Part shown: positions 27,701-37,357 of the stretch, piece by piece
Numbering within the stretch: the stretch's first letter is position 1
Layout: the number at the start of each line of letters is the position of its first letter
Assembly (NCBI GenBank): GCA_004335635.1
Contig: QAXH01006161.1
Coordinates: 1,085 to 55,614, forward strand
Direction: 5' to 3'
DNA length: 54,530 bases
Source: Chloromonas sp. AAM2
Lineage: Eukaryota > Chlorophyta > Chlorophyceae > Chlamydomonadales > Chlamydomonadaceae
Made by a program: the position numbers and the translations under genes
The notes under the pieces: model-generated
What the model was told of the DNA's origin: nothing
Seen by the model: the letters and a program-made list of their open reading frames with translations, nothing else
The model's database searches: none

Positions 27701-30631
27701 CGTTGATTTGCCACGGTGTGCAGGCGCATCGTCACGATTGCCACCCCCCACCATCGAGCATCCGCCCAAGCCACACCTGCCGCACGCGCACTTTGACAAG
27801 GAACCCGACCCTAGCACCAGCCGTTCAGATGCGGCCGCTGCAGAGCAGGCCAAGGAACCCGGCGGCAAGACTGCAGCAGAGCCCCTTGATTCGATTCCAT
27901 CAATGCAAGGAACCAGCATCATTGAGAACAGGTGCGCCGCTTCCCCTTTCACAGCAGATGCGGGCTCCGTGCAAGCTCAAACTGACAAAGAGCAGCGGCT
28001 TGGGGAGCGGCCTGCCTTGCCGCTTCACCACAGCCCATCGGCCGTCCCGGGCCCAGAAGGTGGCGAGCAACAGGAGCGGGCGGCCTCCCCATCTCCAGCG
28101 CCTGCTGCTGGTGCTCATGGTGCTGGTGGCCTGGGCCTGGGATTGGTGGAGGGCGGGGCGGAGCCTAAAACCGCAGGGGAGTTACTGGAGCGGCTGCAAG
28201 TGTCACCATCCCCTGACGTGGACCCTTTTGTCCAAGGTGTGTTGTCCCGAAATCCGAGTCAACGTCCAAGGTTGTAATGTGACCAGGACATGGCATGCGC
28301 TGTGCAGCCTCAACCGATCGCAATTGCCTGCTGATGATTCAGTTATGCGCATGTGCTAAGTCCGCCAGGACGCCCGAGGTGCTGCCCTCGTTAGAGTGGG
28401 GTTCAATGCGGGCTGGTGCACTCACTGATGGTGTGCCGAGTCCTCTGCAGGTTTGCATGGGGGTGCTGGCGCCATGGAGGAGGCGTGTGTGGCTGCCCGA
28501 GCAGTGGATCTGGACAAGTTTGCTGCCAAAACAGGTGAGGCACGTTATTTGAAAGATATGAGGAAGAGCTCACAGCCTTTTTTGTTTCATTTCTTACCCA
28601 GGGTCTTAGCCCTGACTGATGGTGAAGGCATTTGCGCTGTCACAGTGCAGTATTGGCATGGGGGTCTGCAAAACTGGCGAACAGTCGCAAACAGTACCAT
28701 GCCTGGCGAAAAGCATGCACTTCCAACAGCATCCACTGCCTGCCTCAGGCACAGAGGTTCTCCGGGTGTCCCTGTCTCCCACAGGCCATGCTGTATGCTG
28801 CAGGCCTGGACAGCGAGCTGTTCATCTTGGACCTCAACAGTCCACGCCAACGGGCAGAAGACGGCTACAGCAGCGGCAGCAATGGCGGCAGTCCGGAGCG
28901 AGGGGACTCTCTGAGCTGCTCTCGAGCAGCACCTGCAAGCTCCGGACAAGACAGGCTGGTGCAACAGGAGGGTTTGCAAGATGTACAAGAGGGTCAGACC
29001 AGTGATCAGGCACAGCAGAAGGAAGCCACCGGTGCGGCAACCCAGGAGGTGCAAATGGCTCAGGCCCAGCAGGAGCAGCCTAGCAGCCCTGCTGGTGGCA
29101 ATGGCAGCACTGGGCAGCCGATGGATGCAGGTGATGGCTTTGCCGCCGCGCCGCGTGATGGCCCTGCCGCCCAACCCAGGGGTGCTACCGCCCTGGCAGC
29201 ACAGCCCTCGTTCACTGGCGCTGCACCTGACAGCCTGCCATCCGCATTGGATACGCTGGAGGCCATTGCCCTTGAGTTGCAGACCATGCGTGGGGATGTG
29301 CGATCTGTGCTGAAGCTGCTCAAGGTGATGCCCACTGATGGAAGTCTTGGGACAACAATCCCGTGTGATCACCCCGCTTATCACGCGACATGCGCAGAGC
29401 TGACGTGATCTGAGACAGCCGTGTCAGCCGCAAAAGGTGGAAATCTGCAGTGTACCAACCTCATCATGCACGTGATAGGGTTACACTGTAGGCTTACTGT
29501 AAATAGGACGCTCTTCAGCACAGCACATTGCCTGATATGCGGTTTGCTGCTGGTCATGCTATCAGGACATGAAGCATGCGTTGGGAGGGCCCGAGAGGAT
29601 TGTCATGGTGCCACCCGCCCTGGTGGAGTTGGTAACGCAGCAGGAGGTGAGCCTTTGCAACACAGTGTCTGGCAATCGTTGTCTTCATACTAAGGGTCTG
29701 GCCACAGCAGGGTTCTGGCAAAACGTTCAACTGTTGTAGTATCAAACACTTTGAACCAGGAAGATTTTGTTATCATGTGGTGCTGGTTTAGTCTGCACGT
29801 CATTTCTTGCACATGCAATATAAACAACACGCAATTCTTGGTTGCACATGACACAATGAGTGTATGGTCAACATGCGCTTGCAGGGCTACGTGACGGCTG
29901 CTGAGGGTTTCAACCCAGAACTAGTTGGCACTGCTCCTGAAGCTGTACGCACTGCTCCTGAAGGTGTAGACACTGCTCCTGTAACCCATTCCAGCGAGGA
30001 GGGCATGATGACGCCAGCCATGGGCAAAGACAACGGCATGGATGAAAAGCAGCAGGAAGCAGCAAATGGGCAACCTGCCACAGGCGGTGACGATTTGGCC
30101 CTCGGCTTCAGCAGTGGTGGAAGCAGCAACAGTAGCAGCGCTCCACTTGCCAGAGGCAACGATATCAATGGCCCCATGTATGGCACTGGCAGCGGTGTTA
30201 GTGGGAGTATGCATGGTGGGGAGAGCCATGCAGACAGCGGCGGTGGCTTTGGAGGTCCTCCAGGCACCAAGGGGCTGGGTGGCAGTGGTGGTGGCAACGA
30301 TGAAAACGGAGACATGGGAGAATCTGGGGGAGGCGGCATGGACGCCACCAGTGCCGTTGTGCTGGCAGTAGCTGGCCTGAGTGTCGTTGGAGGGCTGGCT
30401 GCAGGATATTGGAAGGGCATGGCAGGAAGCAATTGCGGAGATACGGGTGCTGCTGACTTGACACAGGCAGAGCATGAGCCCAAGGAGGAGACGACAAGCA
30501 AGCCAATGCCAGGCCCTGATGATGGTGCTGTACATGGCGATGTTGAGCAGCAGCCTTTGATGCATGCTGGCCCAGAGGAAGGAAGGGAGCAGTCGCCCAT
30601 TTTTCTTGTGGAATTGCATGAGGATGACTAA
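24705..30631 (+). CDS. Large low-complexity protein, plastid-like N-terminus, C-terminal membrane segment
   Basis: Family not recognised. Nine exons: 24705-24951, 25169-26500, 26846-27048, 27267-27360, 27724-28236, 28451-28534, 28804-29324, 29566-29646 and 29885-30631, totalling 3822 bases (1273 residues) with all phases matching; the exon 3 donor (GTATCA) is the weakest. The N-terminus is rich in Ser/Ala/Arg/Lys without early acids, like a transit peptide. A basic patch KRGRKRR crosses the first junction. Most of the protein is Ala/Gln/Pro/Ser/Glu-rich and probably disordered. Two diverged copies of a 20-residue motif of the form DD(L/M)xPxxLxPxEWxxL lie near residues 304 and 410. Ordered-looking islands are QMQQLPWGDHTSEDYVMAMV, LEAIALELQTMRGDVRSVLK and ERIVMVPPALVELV. 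A triple TAPE-type repeat lies near 1041-1059. A hydrophobic stretch, SAVVLAVAGLSVVGGLAAGY (about 1178-1198), could anchor the protein, with an acidic tail beyond it. An organelle membrane scaffold is one guess; no function is claimed. Confidence 0.75.
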
Positions 30632-31103
30632 ATCTTTGATGTTGCTCAGGAGCAGGTGGAAAGCTTTGGATTTATTGCAGTAGGTGTTCCAGTAGACTTA
30701 AGAAGATTCATGTGGCAAACGTGAGCGTGTAGCAGCAGATGCCCGCGGTGACGGGATAGGGTTTAGGCAAACACACGTACACGACGATTAGTAATGGCGC
30801 CATTTGCACCACGCGTTGCTGTTGCTGAACATAATGGCGGAGACGCCTTGTGTTCGCGGTTCACATTGCTTGTTGAGAATTGCTTGCTTCAACTTTTTGA
30901 AACGGGCTCGTCTGTTGTCATGGCCTGCTCATTGGGCGTGTGAATTATCCTTGCAAGACAGCAGGCGCTCCGAATAACACACTTGGATAAAGAGCGAAAG
31001 ACGTCATCATTCATCCGTTGCCGGAGCAGGTCGCTTACCCATCCCATTCATGCAGTAAGGACGCCAATCTCTTGACTGCAGCAGACCAGCATTAGACGCC
31101 GGC
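30632..31103. other. Intergenic between the low-complexity gene and TMEM107
   Basis: A 3' UTR and the TMEM107 promoter must share this 470-base gap. No motif or open frame of note is seen. Confidence 0.5.
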
Positions 31104-32094
31104 ATGGGCTACATACAAGTTGAGGAGGTGCGTCATAGCAGGCCAAAGATCGTCAGCATGCATGGGTATGCAAACCTACCTGCCACCCTTTGGAGTACAC
31201 ATAACCACAACCTTGTGCAGGTGACTCTGCCTTTGCGGTTCTTGCTCAAGACTGGGCACTTCATCACGCTGCTCGCCCTGGCTTTTGACATCGATTCAGT
31301 GGTATCTAACATGACAGGCGTCAACCCTAGCACGGCAGCAGAGTCGGCTATGTCCGACTTCAACAGCACCAAGAAAACGTGCGTGTATGGGGAGCACGGA
31401 GCATGCCATATGGATGTCTTGAATGCAAGCTCCATGAGAACTCACTGACCAGTAACATGCCAGGCGGACATGTTACACATCGCGAAGGGCCTTGGCAGCA
31501 GCCACTCACACGAGTATAACCCCTGATTTCGTTGCCAGCATGTATCAGTCGCTTGAGAACCCAGCATCCGGCATGGCTTCATGTTTGCTGGCATCTAATT
31601 GCTGCGCTGTGCACCATGCATGGGTAAAGAGGCATGACGACAAGGCAATCGTACTCCTGCAAGCAATCAGCCAGTGCGCTATGTAACAAATGCGCCTGTG
31701 TGTGGCCCTCGCAGTGTGCAAGGATTGACGTACGCTTCGTTCGCATGCTTTGCCATCGAGTACATTACACTCTTCATGGGCGTATCCATCTTCATTCGCT
31801 TCTTCAACCTGCTCTACATTCTGGCACACGGCATTGGCCTGATCCTCATGATCCTCCTGCAAGTGGATGTGAGTGATGGCACCTGTCCAGTGCGCTTTGC
31901 TTTGGCAGTTGAAGTTCTGTTGCACAGTCATGTACCTGCAGACTGGCCCCGATGTATTGTGTGCTATGTGCTGCGTGCAGGGCTGGAATGTTCAAGCATT
32001 CATCGCCTTCTTTACCATCTTCAACGCGTCTCCTGCAGTGCTGGAGCTGAGCACCCTCTTCTTTGTTAGCAAGTTTTCATTTGTACAGTATTGA
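31104..32094 (+). CDS. TMEM107: TMEM107-like ciliary transition-zone membrane protein
   Basis: Four exons: 31104-31127, 31221-31378, 31715-31868 and 31981-32094, giving 149 residues; human TMEM107 has 140. In animals TMEM107 works with the MKS complex at the transition zone, where it helps to gate ciliary membrane proteins. The layout matches: a first hydrophobic helix (LRFLLKTGHFITLLALAFD, about residues 12-32), a polar loop with possible N-glycosylation sites, then three helices: FACFAIEYITLFMGVSIF, NLLYILAHGIGLILMILL and AFIAFFTIFNASPAVLELST. The FA(V/I)E...GVS(M/I)F string and the fourth-helix pattern F...ALPAV.E are shared with the human protein. All splice phases agree. Identification rests on remembered family sequence and topology, so it is good but not beyond doubt. 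Confidence 0.85.
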
Positions 32095-32349
32095 ATCCCG
32101 CTGGCCGTGCAGTCGAGCTGCGCTGTGAATGCCCTCAGGCGTGGCTGTGCCCCTCTTCAACCTCACTGCTCACCTGCTGGTTGCCTTGTCATCATGACGT
32201 GTTGCCTTGACATTGGGACGTGTTGTCGCTCAATCTCAACCAAGGAAGTGGTGGTGTTGAACGTCCACTTGCACCATAGTGCAGTCAGCATGCAGTCATG
32301 ATTCACTCTATCTCATGTCCAGACTGCCCACCTGCGCCAAGTGCAAACG

Positions 32350-32405
32350 CTGTGCGTGCTGCTGTTGCAGTGATTGACCTGTGGGCTGGTCTTCTGATAT
32401 TACTA
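32350..32405 (+). pseudogene. Partial copy of beta-carotene ketolase exon 3
   Basis: The stretch matches the end of ketolase intron 2 and most of exon 3 at 42100-42150. It shares TGCGTGCTGCTGTT(T/G)CAGTG and, just after, ATTG(G/A)CCTGTGGGC and CTGGTCTTCTG, with one small gap. The copied exon would read VIDLWAG, then loses frame relative to the gene. No other ketolase exon is seen nearby, so this is a duplicated fragment, not a gene. Confidence 0.55.
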
Positions 32406-33523
32406 GTAACAGTACTAGAAAAAAAAGAAACAAAAAAAATGGCAGCCAGAACCAGAAACAAAGGACACTCAGCTGCGTCTTGGCTGCAGTTGGTGTGCAT
32501 AGGAGTCTGTGTCAGGGCCTTGCCAATCTCTGGGACGGTGAAGCCAAAATGAAAGCGGCCATTGTACAGGATGGCCAAGGCCGATGGATGATTACAACTC
32601 CGCAGGTCAACTGCGTCCTCGCCGTCCCCTAACCACCCTAACCCCGGATGCCTAACACTCCTCAACATCCGACGTAAAGCTATACAACCTGTTTGGCCTT
32701 GTTTCAGCACTATCATTAGCACCTTTCACATCACAAACAATTCTCTAAACAAACTCCCTGGCAGAGTGACATATGCCGAGTACAATCATAGCAACAAACA
32801 GAAAAGAGCGGAAAAAGAGTACTGGCCGGTACATTCTGTGTGTCCTGGCCTTAGGACCTGCCTTAGGCCGATTGTCATTTGTCATTGTCATCCACCGCTT
32901 GAGAACCAGCGTGACACAGCTGGTCAATTGTGGAGAGCTATGCAGGGTCCACCCAGTCCACAGGGTGCATCTTCCAGTGTGTTGAACCACTGCCAGTCGT
33001 ACTTCTTCTGTGCACGGCGTGCTGGGACCACCTGCCTTGTACTGCAGCCGCCCAGGGTCAGACTTGGTAGGCCTGGGGAACGGGTCAAAGACACCAGGTG
33101 GCAGGTGACTGCGCTCCTCATCACGCCTAGCATGTCCTGCACATGTCATGGCAGAGAGACAGCACCTGCTGCTTTTGGCCACCATCAACCCTGAGTTAAG
33201 GTAAGGATTCCTTAAGCCGACCGAAATTCTATGTAGCGCAGCTGCTGTTGTGTTTTTACATCCGTGTGCATGCACGCAATGTTGCAGACAACACTGTTAT
33301 CATTGGGTTAAATGTTGGTTGAGTGATGTTTCGCAATAATGTTGCTATCTTTTCAGTTCACTTTTCTTCTTAGTTTAGCTGCAACACTGACCAGTATGTC
33401 AGCTGTCGGCTTTCAAACACAGTGTTCTTGACTCTGGCAGTCCTGTTGTTCTTGGCTGGTGATATGCTGTAGTTTAGATTCGGCTCCAGGATACACCAGT
33501 CACATACAACCGCCTTGTTCTTC

Positions 33524-33528
33524 TTACA
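33524..33528 (-). terminator. TGTAA poly(A) signal of LHCII gene
   Basis: TTACA on the plus strand (TGTAA on the transcript) lies 162 bases after the LHCII stop codon. Confidence 0.5.
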
Positions 33529-33689
33529 AGGTTATCAGACACGAAGTAAGCATGTGATCACCTGAAGAACATCCATCCCAACCGAGTGCCACAAGGGCCA
33601 AGAAAGACAGAATCAACACTAAATACTACACTGGACGCACAAAATCCGACAAAACAATGCCTGGCTCAAAAAGGTACAGGGAGTTGCAT

Positions 33690-35330
33690 TTAGGCGGAGG
33701 GGGTGAACTTGGTGGCGGCGGCGAAGGCGTTGTTGGTGGCTGGGTCAGCCAAGTGCTCGGTCAGGTTGGCAATGGGGCCCTTGCCGGTGACAATGGCCTG
33801 TAGGCAGCAGACAACAGAGGGGTGCAGTGTCAGCGAACTGAGCCAATTAGCCAATCAGAGCAGCCAGCCAGGACATGGCAGACCATCCCACAAATGACAG
33901 GACAGACCAGACCTGACTAGATACTGCTCCTTGCTGGCTGAACTGCAAATGCTATCTGTGCTCACCTGCACGAAGAAGCCGAAGCATGAGAACATGGCAA
34001 GGCGGCCGTTCTTGATCTCCTTGACCTTCAGCTCAGCGAAGGTGTCTGGGTCGTCAGCCAGGCCCAGGGGGTCGAAGGCACCACCGGGGTGCAGGGGGTC
34101 CAGGCCCTCACCCAGTGGGCCACCGTTCACACGGTATGCCTCAGCCAGACCGAGGAGCACAACCTGCAGAGACAGCAAGAGCACATTTGTTACCAAGAGG
34201 CACATGTCTTTGCGTGTCAGTTGCTACTCGATGTCGATGCTGACCAAAATTTCTTTCTGCTTGTGAGGAGACCATCCTTCAGTGTTGCTGAACTCCTGCT
34301 TAATCACCTGCACGGCCAGGGTTGCAATGATGCTCTGGGCATGGACCAGGGACTCGTTGCCCAGGTAGTTGAGGCCGCCCTCAGCGAAGATCTGGGCACC
34401 AGCCTTGAACCACACTGGCTCGCCGAACTTCACACCGGAGTAGGTGGACAGCAGCTCGGGGGTGACAATGCCCAGGGCACCCAGAAGGGCCCAGCGAGCG
34501 TGGATCAGCTCAATCTCACGGTAGCGCTTGAAGGTCTCTCTGCGAGGAGCATACGCATGACAATGTTGGTCAAGATAGCAATGATCCTTGCGTCCATCAT
34601 TGCATGCGTGTGCTGTGCGCTTTGGGATCGTCAAGCTCTGAAATTTACTCTGATGCAAAAGTGGGACATGATCTCGAAAGCTTGCACAGGGCACTTTGTG
34701 CACTCACGGGTCAGCGGACAGACCAGCGGTGTCCCAGCCGTAGTCACCAGCGAACTCGCCAGTCAGGTAGGATGGGGTGTCGTTCTCAGAGAATGGGCCT
34801 GCGCAGCGAATGAAGCACGGAAAGTTCGCACCAAATCTAGGCTTCCAACCAATCAGAGAGCTGGAAACCCTTAATGCCCGAGATGCTTGCTTGCGTGATG
34901 GAAAACATCAAGTGTTGCATTCAATGCACAGGCTGATGCACGGAACAGATGCGCCAATAGTTTCCATGCACAGATTCTGAACATAGACTCGTATCGCAAC
35001 CGACAGACAGCCTCGAGAACTCACCCAGGTACTTGGGGCGGTCTGGGCCGTACCACTCGACAGCGGCGCGTGGCACAACGCGGCTGGCCTGCGCATGCAC
35101 GGATCAGGAGGAAGGTTGGGCAACGGGCACATGTTGCATTTGACCCTAGCGTAATGTACGCTACGGAGGTTGTGCTGGTGCTTGTATGCTGTGCTGATGG
35201 CCGCGGACTGTAGGCGACCAGCACTTCTTGGCTGTTGAGGCTGCTCCTGGCTAGATGCCACACTCACGCGCACGCCGCGGGTGGCCACGGTCTTCATGCC
35301 AGCGAAGCTCTTGGTGGACAGGGCTGCCAT
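33690..35330 (-). CDS. LHCBM: Major light-harvesting chlorophyll a/b-binding protein of LHCII
   Basis: Six exons: 35268-35330, 35025-35088, 34708-34798, 34308-34539, 33966-34163 and 33690-33797, giving 251 residues, the normal precursor length. It binds chlorophylls a and b and xanthophylls in the thylakoid and forms trimers that feed photosystem II. What is seen: a short transit peptide ([21 protein letters not shown]); the trimerisation motif WYGPDR at 33-38; helix B with [16 protein letters not shown] (ligands near E83, H86, R88); LVHAQSI in helix C; and helix A with EIKNGRLAM (E199, N202, R204). FSCFGFF has Cys where LHCII proteins usually have Met. The mature N-terminus follows the VVPRA segment. 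All phases agree. Assignment to a particular Lhcbm isoform is not attempted. Confidence 0.98.
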
Positions 35331-37152
35331 TTTCAATGTATTGGAAGTGGTGGTGTGTTGAGACTGAGAGTACCGAGGTAGAGGCAAAATCAGGCTTTTC
35401 TAGTCCGAAGAGCTTCCAGTCCGCACATCACACTCAGATCTGTGATGCGGTTTCTGTTGACTTTTGGCGATTGTGGAATCTGTGAGCAGTCGTGGCACGC
35501 GCCGTGCGTTGCTCCAAGCCACGCAAACGCGAATGGTCAGATGAAGACGATCTCACATCCCTCAATTCATCACAAGCCCTGACGGACATGCAAGCACATG
35601 GCCCTAAACAGCCCCTTTGGCGCATGCATGCCACTGACCTACTGGTGCAAAGCAGCCATGGATGGGCTGCATATCTACATGTTCTGTTAAGCCAACAACC
35701 GTCATTCCGTTCATGCAAGCATGCGCAGACCAGAACAGAAGCCTCTGCTAGCCGCGACCGCTGCTGATATCTGACTCGCTCGTCAGGTAGGCCGCAATAT
35801 TACTGTCGCATACTAACACTCGCGACCGGCTGTGCGTAACAGGTGTGTCATGTGAGCTCTTGTACTAGCTGCGGATGCGACTGCATAGACCTGATGTCCA
35901 CAGCAACTTCTGTGTGTTCACATCTGCCCGCAGATGTGTTGCCGTAAGCCCGCAAGTCAAAATCTGAGCTGTCCGTGACTGCCTTGTCCACGATTTGTTG
36001 GCCCACCAGGGCAAGAGCTTGGCCTGGCTGAACAGCTAGGTTTTGAGTATGCAGTGTGATGGTGGACTTGAAGTTGATGTGTGATGGTGGACTTGAAGGT
36101 GATGTCAGCAGGGTTCAGAATCAGCATGTCTGTGTGTGGGAGCACATGCTCAGCACATCTGGTCACATTCAGATGGTCGTCCAACCTTCAAGTGAAGGGG
36201 ACTGCGGCACACCGCGATAGTAATGGAGGTGGTCACCCCTAGTGCTGTCCTGACCGCAAACATCGTCAGACCACGAGGTTCATTGTCTCTCAAATGCCAT
36301 GTCTCAACACAGCCGTTTGATTGCACACACAAAACGGTTTCATCAATCGTCTCCCCTACAGTCATCTGTCATGTGAGTGTCTAATTGTATCCTTCGACTC
36401 AACCGTGGCCACACATGCCATTTTGTTACTTGGCGCACGTAAGTAGCAGCGCGCTGTCCCATGCCATCCCATTGGGGCAAAGCATGGCACACCACTCGAT
36501 ATGTTACCCACAGGATTGACAGGTCACAGAGTCGTCAGCTTCACTCCGACGTCACCTCCCGGGGCATTGCTTCACACTGATGCTACGTATGATATCGTTC
36601 TGCTCAAGTGTGAGGAAAAACCAGGACAACGCTGTTCGAGAAAGGAACGGGCGACACACAGTATATGGCCAAACCCACCAGAGTTTGTTGAGGCTGCAAG
36701 TAGGTCAGTCAGTCAGTAACAGCCAATAACAGGTTTGCTTGAACTGATGCACACAGGGTGATGTCAACCCTGTCGAGTGGGTTTCAATGCCGCTTGAAGC
36801 AGTATCGCCAGACGGTAGGTGGCTGAACGCCAGGCAAAAAAGCAAAGTAAACAACCATTGTCAAATTTAGGACGTGAGGTGTACCATGCTACTGCATTGC
36901 CACAAACCCTTGCGAACAAGCTGCAGCCAACCGGCCATAACCTGGCACCTCTGCCCTATAGTGAGGGTCACCCTGCCTTAGTCTCAATGACAAACAGGCT
37001 GCCTGACTGTGTCGACGCTACCACCATGTCTGCCTCACTGCTGCACCCAGCCGCCGCAGACATGCCCAGCCAGCGGGAGTCACCGCGAAAGGATATGTTA
37101 GCACCTGGACATGAGCAGGGCGGGCACACACGCTGCTTCCATTAAATGAGAG
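35331..37152. other. Intergenic: LHCII promoter side and repeats
   Basis: The LHCII promoter lies at the left end. Farther right are a direct repeat at 36046-36090 (TGTGATGGTGGACTTGAA twice, 24 bases apart) and the second copy of the 23.84-kb repeat (36173-36550). Small open frames such as 36819-37145 plus have no recognisable content. Confidence 0.5.
36173..36550 (+). repeat. Dispersed repeat, copy B (partner at 23836-23990)
   Basis: The two conserved blocks of the 23.8-kb copy recur here at about 36173-36236 and 36510-36550, separated by an extra stretch of about 270 bases. Either that stretch was inserted here or it was lost from the other copy. Confidence 0.55.
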
Positions 37153-37157
37153 TTACA
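37153..37157 (-). terminator. Possible TGTAA poly(A) signal of the WD40-like gene
   Basis: TTACA on the plus strand lies about 200 bases beyond the WD40-like stop codon in transcript direction. Confidence 0.4.
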
Positions 37158-37238
37158 GTCTGCATCTGTGTGCACGCACCAGCACCACGTCTGAACGGCA
37201 GATGGCACTGAAACAACAACACATCAACACACAGTAAC

Positions 37239-37270
37239 CCTGTTCCAAAACTGACAAACCTCTTTTTTTG
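37239..37270 (-). repeat. Decayed copy of the MITE terminal motif
   Basis: On the plus strand CTGTTCCAAAACTGACAAAC is followed by CTC and a T run. This matches the reverse-complement motif with several changes. It lies in the probable 3' UTR of the WD40-like gene. Confidence 0.5.
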
Positions 37271-37357
37271 CGCGCGCGTGGCATGCAAGAGCTAGAGAGA
37301 AAAATCGAGAGCAGGTTGCCTCTGATCCGTGCTCCTGAATGCAAGGTGAAACCCTTG

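Larger units (their letters stand above)
32095..33689. other. Intergenic region with a ketolase-exon-like fragment
   Basis: No gene is supported. It holds a short copy of the ketolase exon 3 region (32350-32405), an A-rich stretch (32414-32445), a string shared with 23.35 kb (about 32831-32862) and the 3' end of LHCII. A minus-strand frame at 32924-33142 reads as protein-like in places (QKKYDWQWFNTLEDAPCG) but matches nothing I know. Confidence 0.5.

Noticed and set aside
24705..30631. Peroxin-14 as the identity of the low-complexity protein
   Set aside because: Length and Pro/Gln richness suggested it, but the conserved PEX14 N-terminal motif is absent.
32924..33142. Minus-strand protein-like fragment (QKKYDWQWFNTLEDAPCG)
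   Set aside because: One short stretch looks protein-like, but no flanking exon or known family supports it.
34089..34874. 261-codon plus-strand open frame across LHCII
   Set aside because: It is antisense to two LHCII exons and their intron; the LHCII model explains the region fully.
36819..37145. 108-codon open frame between LHCII and the WD40-like gene
   Set aside because: It has no similarity that I recognise and sits in a repeat-bearing intergenic stretch.
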